Assembly (NCBI GenBank): GCA_937886455.1
Contig: CALGCU010000041.1
Span: forward strand, 1-6,826
Source of the DNA: an uncultured Bacteroidales bacterium
GTDB lineage: Bacteria; Bacteroidota; Bacteroidia; Bacteroidales; Paludibacteraceae
Direction: 5' to 3'
Length of the DNA stretch: 6,826 nucleotides
Below the pieces are notes generated by a model, which made no database searches, was not told the origin of the DNA, and saw only the letters and a list, made by a program, of their open reading frames with translations. Positions 6,621-6,826 of this stretch are shown in pieces. The translations under genes were made by a program, and so were the position numbers. Positions within the stretch are counted from its first letter, which is position 1. Each line of letters opens with the position of its first letter.

Positions 6621-6706
6621 TGGACACGATACATGGGTAAGAAGTGTTTCTTTCTTGCATGTTGATGTGTCCAATCTTGTGTGTGAAATACGATAAAAAT
6701 AAGATT
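6621..6706 (+). promoter_or_regulatory. Structured 5' leader of the lipoprotein gene
   Basis: TGGACAC (6621-6627) pairs with GTGTCCA (6667-6673), and ACATG (6631-6635) with CATGT (6658-6662). The two stems are separated by a small internal loop (GAT against TGAT), and AAGAA/TTCTT pairs can form further inside. A second short stem, AATCTT (6673-6678) with AAGATT (6701-6706), ends 5 nt before the ATG and shares base 6673 with the first hairpin. The long hairpin starts only a few bases after the predicted transcription start, and the second could hide the ribosome entry region. The structure is seen; a regulatory role is inferred. Confidence 0.4.
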
Positions 6707-6711
6707 ATACT

Positions 6712-6826
6712 ATGAAGAAAATTCACGTACTGACGAGTATTCTATGTGCTCTGCTATTGAGCGCATGTGCTCATTCTGCTATTGACGGCTCTAATCGTCA
6801 ACCGGTAGCTTCTGTCTTGCATCTCT
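6712..6826 (+). CDS. N-terminus of a predicted lipoprotein (3' end outside window)
   Basis: ATG at 6712 opens a frame that runs to the window edge (38 codons). The protein begins MKKIHVLTSILCALLLSAC: two lysines, a hydrophobic core and a classical lipobox LSAC with Cys19 as the lipidation site. The following residues AHSAIDG show no clear outer-surface export signal, so the final location is open. This is enough to call a signal-peptidase-II lipoprotein but not its function. The gene lies 595 bp after the peptidase gene, behind its own promoter-like element and a structured leader, so it is probably transcribed separately. Confidence 0.85.
   Translation, partial: MKKIHVLTSILCALLLSACAHSAIDGSNRQPVASVLHL

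Overview
The window reads as Bacteroidales chromosome, most likely a Prevotella-like or related genome. This rests on several things: moderately low GC; a C-terminal type IX secretion (T9SS) sorting domain on the first gene; near-consensus Bacteroidetes promoters (-7 box TAnnTTTG, with a TTTN motif about 20 bp upstream in two cases); two genes with lipoprotein-type N-termini; and the character of the RNase R and prolyl oligopeptidase proteins. The genus is inferred, not proven. All supported genes are on the + strand.

Layout. Bases 1-522 hold the 3' end of a secreted or surface protein gene, a beta-sandwich-like module followed by a T9SS sorting domain, closed by a strong hairpin terminator at 544-584. 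A gene-poor stretch follows (585-1317). It contains a possible broken mini-ORF on the minus strand, a striking array of twelve 11-bp tandem repeats (799-930), a bidirectional-looking terminator hairpin (1043-1096) and the promoter and long leader of the next gene. Bases 1318-6116 carry three closely spaced genes: rnr (RNase R exoribonuclease), a sufE-family sulfur acceptor gene, and a prolyl oligopeptidase (S9A) with a lipoprotein-like signal. The gaps of 57 and 41 bp have no obvious terminator or promoter, so co-transcription from the rnr promoter is likely. I see no biochemical link between the three products.

Bases 6117-6711 have no protein gene but are rich in structure. A Bacteroidetes-type -7 box is followed at the expected start distance by a perfect 8-bp helix (6261-6268 with 6313-6320), a second GNRA-capped hairpin stacked directly against it, and a 13-bp GNRA-capped terminator at 6393-6422. 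Together these predict a stand-alone structured RNA of roughly 170 nt, which I could not assign to a known family. After it comes a second promoter-like element (6578-6609) and a roughly 95-nt leader, starting with a long hairpin, ahead of a lipoprotein gene cut off by the window end (6712-6826).

The most interesting items are the candidate small RNA, the 11-bp repeat array and the structured leader of the last gene. No CRISPR array, insertion sequence, tRNA or rRNA was seen.
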